Shown piece after piece: positions 59,001 through 64,000 of a stretch of DNA of 64,000 nt. Every line of letters begins with the position of its first letter. The first letter of the stretch is position 1. This DNA comes from Euborellia annulipes (Eukaryota; Arthropoda; Insecta; Dermaptera; Anisolabididae), in the NCBI GenBank assembly GCA_023213315.1, contig JAKCPI010014038.1, positions 1 to 64,000 of the forward strand, read 5' to 3'. Under the pieces are notes generated by a model. The model ran no database searches. It was not told where the DNA came from and saw only the letters and a program-made list of their open reading frames with translations. The position numbers and the translations under genes are program-made.

Positions 59001-59721
59001 TTTTAATTTAATTAATTAGAGCGGGATTAATTTAATTAATTCGAGCGGGATTCCATTTTTTTTTTTTTTATTTAAACTTACATCTTTCCATTTTCCAAAA
59101 TTAGGTTTCGCTAATCCATTTTGAAATGCAAGTGTGATCACCTAAAAAAAAAAAAAAAAATTATTATTAGTAGATAAAATTTGTTGACTCTGTAAAACAA
59201 TCTTGATCTTGAAAAAAGGATTGTTTCAGCCTTTATTTGCTTATCGCTCATTTCGAAATCATTTTACTATTTACCAGTACTACTCATCCTAGGACCGAAT
59301 ATTTACACAAATTTAGTCAATTCTTATATTTGGACATTGTTTTTATAATGAATGACTAATTTTATGTTAATATAATAATATGGACTAAGATGTGAAATTT
59401 TAAAACAAATTTGATTTTGGCTGAATCTGTTCTTTTCCCAAGATATTTTTAAAATTTAATTTAATTAAAAATTAAATAATTTTTAATTAATGGTACAATT
59501 TCACATTATTATTTCATCTATAAGAACGATTGATTTTTATAAACCAGAGATTCCCAAAATTGTTTATAATATACATCTGAATTTTCTGCGGCTCCCTAAC
59601 AAGTCAAAAATATAATCAATAATTTAGAGTTATGATAATTTTTTTTTTTTTTTTTAATTTGACTTAATTTTACGAATCATTCATTCCTCACCAAAAATGA
59701 GCACAAAATATATTTATTCAT
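56088..59721 (-). CDS. OBP-like secreted protein, gene A (multi-exon)
   Basis: Predicted secreted odorant-binding-protein-like carrier, 210 residues. Exons (minus strand): 59692-59721, 59082-59141, 58218-58431, putative 58150-58151, 58037-58078, 56532-56679, 56389-56450, 56225-56252, 56088-56134; all have AG/GT borders and frames join without stops. Residues 1-19 form a signal peptide (MNKYILCSFL then VITLAFQNG). Next come CCPSKPC (31-37), a Pro/Glu/Ser/Gly-rich linker (about 48-98), then an OBP-type half: Cys105, Cys141, Cys153, NWPKPPAN (159-165), Cys169 and Cys179 nine residues apart, NCPDC (187-191), Cys198. Eleven mature cysteines exceed the six of classic OBPs, so an atypical or plus-C-like class fits better. 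Family role (known): binding small hydrophobic ligands in sensillar lymph or haemolymph; the ligand is not inferable. Tandem paralogue of gene B, 2.6 kb downstream. The start was chosen for the signal peptide and phase; the first exon lies between hAT-like termini. Confidence 0.8.
56800..56945 (-). mobile_element. R1 end fragment
   Basis: ACTTTCTCTTACC hairpin through GTCTATCTGTCTG, in an intron of gene A. Confidence 0.5.
57211..57594 (+). mobile_element. TTAA MITE, family T2, copy 1
   Basis: Ends GGTGCGCCTCTCG / CGAGACGCGCACC inside TTAA duplications (57207-57210 and 57595-57598). 384 bp; its interior matches the copies at 60484 and 62528. It lies in an intron of OBP-like gene A. Confidence 0.75.
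58150..58151 (-). other. Putative 2-nt microexon of gene A
   Basis: The exon 58218-58431 ends in phase 1 and the exon 58037-58078 must start in phase 0 to encode MACNLTDTLRNKNL and continue into LDADDKINEK. The only gap is 139 bp. On the minus strand it contains a long pyrimidine tract, AG, then AA, then GTAAGT: an acceptor and a consensus donor separated by two bases. Inserting AA gives GAA (Glu102) and restores the frame. Flanking introns would be 66 and 71 nt. Alternatives are an assembly indel or an unseen splice variant. Confidence 0.4.
58570..58972 (+). mobile_element. MITE with 15-bp perfect inverted termini
   Basis: Ends TAGTACACACCTAGC and its exact reverse complement, 403 bp apart; subterminal TCGCGCG / TCGCGACA blocks are also inverted. 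The target duplication is unclear. It lies in an intron of OBP-like gene A. Confidence 0.6.
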
Positions 59722-60291
59722 ATTGAAGTGCAATATGATATTTGATAATTTCATCACTCAAGTTCAGGCAATTTATACTCTTCAACACAGGAAATATTTT
59801 AATTCTCAATGATAAATTAGATTACCGGAAATAAATTCTAAATTACGTGAAATATGAGTGATACTCTTTATTATATTCTAAAAAATGTCATACTATTTAT
59901 TTTGTGTATGAATGAAGAATAAGTTGAATTAAAGTCGATGATCAATAATCAAGAATTTATTATTAATACCGTATGAATGAATTCAATCATAGGCCTATTT
60001 CACCTTAATAATTGGCTTCAAAATTTCATTTCATCCAAGTTTTGTAACTCAGTAGGCAATTTAAGGGAATCATTTCGTATAAAAAGAAATAAGAATTTTG
60101 TATGCCTTTTAAGTGAATGTAGTAAAGTTTACTATATTATGTTATGGTGTACGTTAGCCCTACTTATTATAAAAAATATTTCAATAAATTTACATATAAA
60201 ACTTAAATTTTTTTTTAATTCAAGGAAGGGTGCCCCTAGTGTTTAATGTTATTCCCAAGGATGCCATGAAGTTCAAAAGGTTTGGAACCAC
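59562..60291 (+). mobile_element. hAT-like termini bracketing gene A exon 1
   Basis: Left CAGAGATTCCCAAAATTG followed by CTGCGGCTCCCTAAC; right GGTTTGGAACCACTG preceded by GGGTGCCCC. These are recognisable hAT ends in inverted orientation 730 bp apart, with weak flanking 8-mers (TTATAAAC and GTCTAAAG). The first coding exon of OBP-like gene A and its candidate TATA box lie between them. It could also be two unrelated end fragments. Confidence 0.4.
59772..59777 (-). promoter_or_regulatory. Candidate TATA box for gene A
   Basis: TATAAA on the minus strand about 51 nt upstream of the chosen ATG of gene A, a spacing that leaves a 5' UTR of about 20-25 nt. AT-rich sequence makes chance matches common, so this only modestly supports the start. 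Confidence 0.3.
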
Positions 60292-60295
60292 TGGT

Positions 60296-60420
60296 CTAAA
60301 GAATGTTAGGCCAAGAGCACATTTAAACTCAAGGCAAACATAACACATGTCCTGATGAAGGCCAGAAGAATCGGTCGAAACGTCGACATTGTTGTTGTTC
60401 AATAAAGCAGAAAAAAAATA
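60296..60420 (+). repeat. Retroelement-like end with CTGATGA...GAAACG motif
   Basis: CCTGATGAAGGCC...GGTCGAAACGTCG followed by TTGTTGTTCAATAAAGCAG and an A run, like the 3' end of a retrotransposon. Confidence 0.45.
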
Positions 60421-60483
60421 TATTCTCTTCTTTATTTGCTTCTCCCTTTATTCTTCTCATTATGAAGAGACTTTATTTCTTAA

Positions 60484-60879
60484 GATGCGCGTCTCGAAAA
60501 GTCGTTAGAACACGATTGTCTACCGAGTTACTCAAGGCGGCAAGAGATGGCATTAGTTTTTCCCATAGGAATGCAAGGGATTTATTCCATTTCATTTTAA
60601 AGATTCCAGCTAATTAATTAAGGGTAAAAAATTAATTATTTTTTAACACAATGATTTCTAATTTAATTATCTATAAGATATAGGGCTCCTTTTTTAAAAA
60701 TATCTTTTATTTAATGCGATTAATCTTAAAAAAAAATTTATCTTTTCTAAAATGAAAAAAAGGGCTTCTATAAGTTGTAGATATTTTAAAAATCTTTAAT
60801 TTAAAAAAAATTTGAGCTCGATAGCTTCAAAATTGTGGCCGCTGGAAACTTCCAAAATTAGCACCCCAAGACGGGCACC
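60484..60879 (+). mobile_element. TTAA MITE, family T2, copy 2 (degraded)
   Basis: Colinear with 57211-57594 with scattered substitutions. The left end keeps TTAA and GATGCGCGTCTCG; the right end CAAGACGGGCACC is followed by TTCT, so the right duplication has decayed. Confidence 0.7.
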
Positions 60880-62237
60880 TTCTGATTACTCATCTTGTCC
60901 GACCATTTAATGTTTATTATCATCTAAATACAACTTCTTGAGCCTCAATTATTTTCACTGAACTCTTCTCAGCCCTCTCCATGCCTCACAGACGTAGATA
61001 AGCCCAATCCAAACAAAATTTCCACTTCTAGCATTCTACTTGTTTAAATTTTCACCAAGCACAGCTACTTGTATTTCCTTCTGTTCCTGTCTTAGTTTGA
61101 TTCATTCTAAGGCCGCAACCCCTATATCTAATTAAATTTATATTTTTCAGGAAATAACTGTTGATTTTTAGATCACTAATATTTAGGCTAAATTCATTTA
61201 ATTTATATCAAAATGTTAAAGAAAACAACTCCAAGGCTTAAAGAGAGCAAGTACCTTTAAGCTATGCAACAAAAAGACAGATGCATGTATATTTGCTTAT
61301 ACAAGCTATGATTAATCAATCTTAGCAAAAAATATTTACAATAATTGACATCATTTCTCTATTCACTTCTCCAAGATCTCTAGGGAAGAACTCTAGGTAA
61401 CGTATATTTTTGACTGATATAGATAGTATATTCCTATAACATATGAATCATTTCCATAATAATAACCAATTCATTTTATCAGAGACATTTTTTTTATTAT
61501 TTTCCTGTCAACGTTTGAATCCTTTGATGAAGTGATAATGTAGAAGCTTTTTACATCATTTGAAATGAATAAATAGAAATTCACGCATGTTTACTTCATT
61601 AAATTTGGAATAAGTTATCTTCTTATTATTATAAGTTGGATAAATTAGTGCTTGGAAAATTCTTATTTATAAGTTTACGATTTGATAAAGACTCATATTT
61701 AAAATTGCTTTGATTAAACGATAATCAAGCCAAACATTTTAATTTTAATATTTTGAAGGTCAAAAATAAATTAAAATTAAAAATCTATGTTCATGATGAT
61801 AAAATAGGTGTAATTATAATTTTATGTATATAAACCTTTTAGTAAATGATTTGTCATTTCCTGTTAAATTATGTAAATATTTTCGGAAGCTGAGAAAGTA
61901 AAATATTATTAATATTTTGTAAAACAGGGGATGACATCAATTTATATAAATTTATATCAAAATTACTATACAATAACAATCCGGAATACAATCAGTATTG
62001 AATAAATGTGAAGTCTGACACCTAGGTAACAGCGACACAAAAGCTTAATTTAATGTTAAGATTTGACAGGAAAAACAGACATGAGCAGAGAATGAAAAGG
62101 TCCTTTTATTTATTTTGCTTTAGTAAATATATCTGACCAAAGGGAAACCCGACAATCTCCCCCCCCTTACTATGAAAATATTTTCCATATATGCTAGTAG
62201 ATGAGTCGACCCAATAATTTACAGTTCATAGAGATTA
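60880..62237. other. AT-rich, nothing recognised
   Basis: Upstream flank of gene A. No exon or repeat could be supported. Confidence 0.5.
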
Positions 62238-62368
62238 AAGAGTTTGTGCCACATTAATGTGGCAGACCTATTACATTCAAAATTTGCGCCCTCAAATTAA
62301 TTCCAAAACAATAGGGTAAACATTTGAGGGCGCAAATTTTGAATTTGACAGGTCCGCCACAAGTTCTC
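62238..62368. repeat. Foldback repeat
   Basis: Arms share TCAAAATTTGCGCCCTCAAA, with GTGGCAGACCT / AGGTCCGCCAC outside. Confidence 0.6.
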
Positions 62369-62527
62369 TATCCTCCTTATGTTTGTTGCTTTCCTGGATT
62401 TTTTATTTTATATTCTTCTTTATTTTATATTCTTAAGGAGCAAGTCGGATTATATAGTTAGGGTAATGATAAAAGCCCTTATATGTTACAAAATTTTTTA
62501 TCACCTGATATTAAGTGGCCGCACTTG

Positions 62528-62911
62528 CCTTTCGCGTCTCGAAAAACCGTTAAAGCACGATTGACTCGAGGCGGCACGAGATGGCGTTAGTGTTCCCCCA
62601 TTGGAATACACGTAACTTGTTTCATTTAATTCTAGACTTTCCAGCTAATTAATTAAAGGCAAAAAATTAATTATTTTTTAACACAATAATTACTAATTTA
62701 ATTATCTACAACTTAGAGAGCTCTTTTTTTAAATATCTTTTATTTAATGCGATTAATCTAAAAAAAAATTTTTTTTTTCGAAAATCAAAAAAAGGGCTTC
62801 TATAAGTTGTAGATATTTTAAATAGCTTTAATTTAAAAAAAATTTAAGGTTGATAGCTTCAAAATTGTGGCCGCTGGAAGGTCCCAAAATTAGCACCCCG
62901 AGACGCGCACC
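62528..62911 (+). mobile_element. TTAA MITE, family T2, copy 3
   Basis: Nearly identical to 57211-57594 internally. Right end CGAGACGCGCACC followed by TTAA (62912-62915); the left terminus has diverged (about CTTTCGCGTCTCG). Confidence 0.7.
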
Positions 62912-62915
62912 TTAA

Positions 62916-63377
62916 AGGCGGGCTACACACGTAACTGCATACTTGACAAGCATGCACGTGCAATCTTTTTGTACAAGCAAACTGTAGCGTCTGTAGGAGA
63001 ATTTTGCTCAAGCATTTAATTGTGCAAGCCGCTTGATGCTCTATTGAATTTTAATCATGCACAAGTATATTTGCAAAACTCTCCGCCATTTTATAGACGT
63101 CTTGACCTTTGATTTTTATTTAATATATATTAATTCATATGAATTGTCAATTTAAATATTAATATTTATTGAGTCTCTGTTTAAAGCAAGTGAGTATTTC
63201 TCGTTATTTTAGAATAAATAACCTTCCGAATTTGGTATTTTTAGGTTAATTTTCGGCATAAGCTATTCTTGCACAAGCATGCTTGTGTGGTGCTGAAGGG
63301 AATTTGTGCATGCTGGTACAAAAAGATTGCACATGCAGGATTGCCAAGTTTGCAGTTTGGCTACGTGTGTAGCCAGC
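62916..63377 (+). mobile_element. TTAA MITE with long inverted repeats
   Basis: Imperfect ~70-bp terminal inverted repeats sharing GGCTACACACGTA and TGCAATCTTTTTGTAC, flanked by TTAA at 62912-62915 and 63378-63381. 462 bp. Its left TTAA is also the right TTAA of the preceding T2 copy. Short open frames here are incidental. Confidence 0.7.
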
Positions 63378-63381
63378 TTAA

Positions 63382-64000
63382 GAGCATCTTTCAATTTTAT
63401 TTACAACAATGTATTGTATTCTAATTTGATTTGGATCTTTTCTTTGTATAGTCGAAATCATCAGTTTAGGAAAGAAATGAAGAGCTTAGCTTCTCCTTCT
63501 TATTTCCCAGTCGTTTTCTCTCACTTCTTATGGGGCTTCTTGTTGCTAAGGTATATTTTATGACGAATTGTCTTGGTCTCTTTTAATTGGTGACTGAACG
63601 GAACCTTGAAGCCAGAGCACCGTTGTGGAATACAATGCTGTGAATTCATCCTTCAAAACTCAAGACCTTAATCCAATTATCTCGCCAGAACTTCATTTGG
63701 CCCTAATTTTTCTTGAAACCGTCCTCACTAGTAGCCTCATAACACTCCAAGATGTTAGCTGTTGGTCTTGTCATCATGATCATAAGTTGCCAAATCTTCA
63801 TTTTTTAATTTCCTCACTTATGTTGAATAATACAACGGGTAAAGTGACAAATATCCTAATTTTCCAAAGTGAATAATCATAAAAAATTGTTTACAATAGA
63901 TTCCTCGGAATATTCAGACTTGAATTTTAGCCAATTTTGTTACTAATAATTTTACTTAATTAATAGGATAGTAAGGTTAGGTTAGGTTGAAGTGACTGTT
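63382..64000. other. Unassigned, slightly GC-raised
   Basis: Open frames on the plus strand (63625-63876) and short ones on the minus; neither shows convincing splice sites or a recognised family. Confidence 0.35.

Noticed and set aside
61340..61354. Alternative first exon for gene A (MMSII with GTAAAT donor)
   Set aside because: In phase, but gives a poor signal peptide compared with 59692-59721 and a weaker donor.

Overview
This is an AT-rich, intron-bearing, repeat-saturated eukaryotic window with no operons, ribosome binding sites or CRISPR. Two genes on the minus strand encode secreted odorant-binding-protein (OBP)-like proteins, a family found in insects, so the source is almost certainly an insect. 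A hemimetabolous, perhaps hemipteran, genome is a weak guess from the large-intron, TE-rich style only.

Layout. 1-17 kb is mostly repeats: a hAT-like terminus at the left edge, copies of a ~0.6-0.7 kb dispersed element called R1 here, foldback repeats, and one plausible orphan exon (3887-3949, plus). 17-23 kb holds two isolated 3' coding ends on the minus strand: a His-rich C-terminal exon (17027-17145) and a two-exon acidic Ser-rich tail (22887-23073) with a poly(A) signal. 23-47 kb is again mobile DNA: tRNA-derived SINEs, hAT-like insertions with intact 8-bp target duplications, a Harbinger-like MITE and many inverted repeats, plus a GC-raised island at 33.9 kb with open frames.

47.4-59.8 kb is the informative part: two tandem, same-strand OBP-like genes with matching exon phases. 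Gene A (59721 to 56088) gives 210 residues if a 2-nt microexon is accepted. Gene B (53486 to 47466) would give about 207 residues but has a one-base excess in a 9-A homopolymer and one unresolved junction. Both have a signal peptide, a CC motif, a long linker and a compact Cys-rich C-terminal OBP half. Their introns have been invaded by a 2.45-kb hAT element full of 80-bp satellite units, a TTAA-flanked MITE nested in a SINE, and others. 60-64 kb contains more TTAA MITEs and foldbacks.

Best candidates for something undescribed: hAT-like elements carrying expandable 80-bp arrays (31308-32818 and 48490-50940), the R1 family built from two terminal hairpins, and the putative 2-nt exon shared by phase logic between the OBP paralogues. 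All gene models were read by eye from splice signals and frame continuity; no search or transcript evidence was available.
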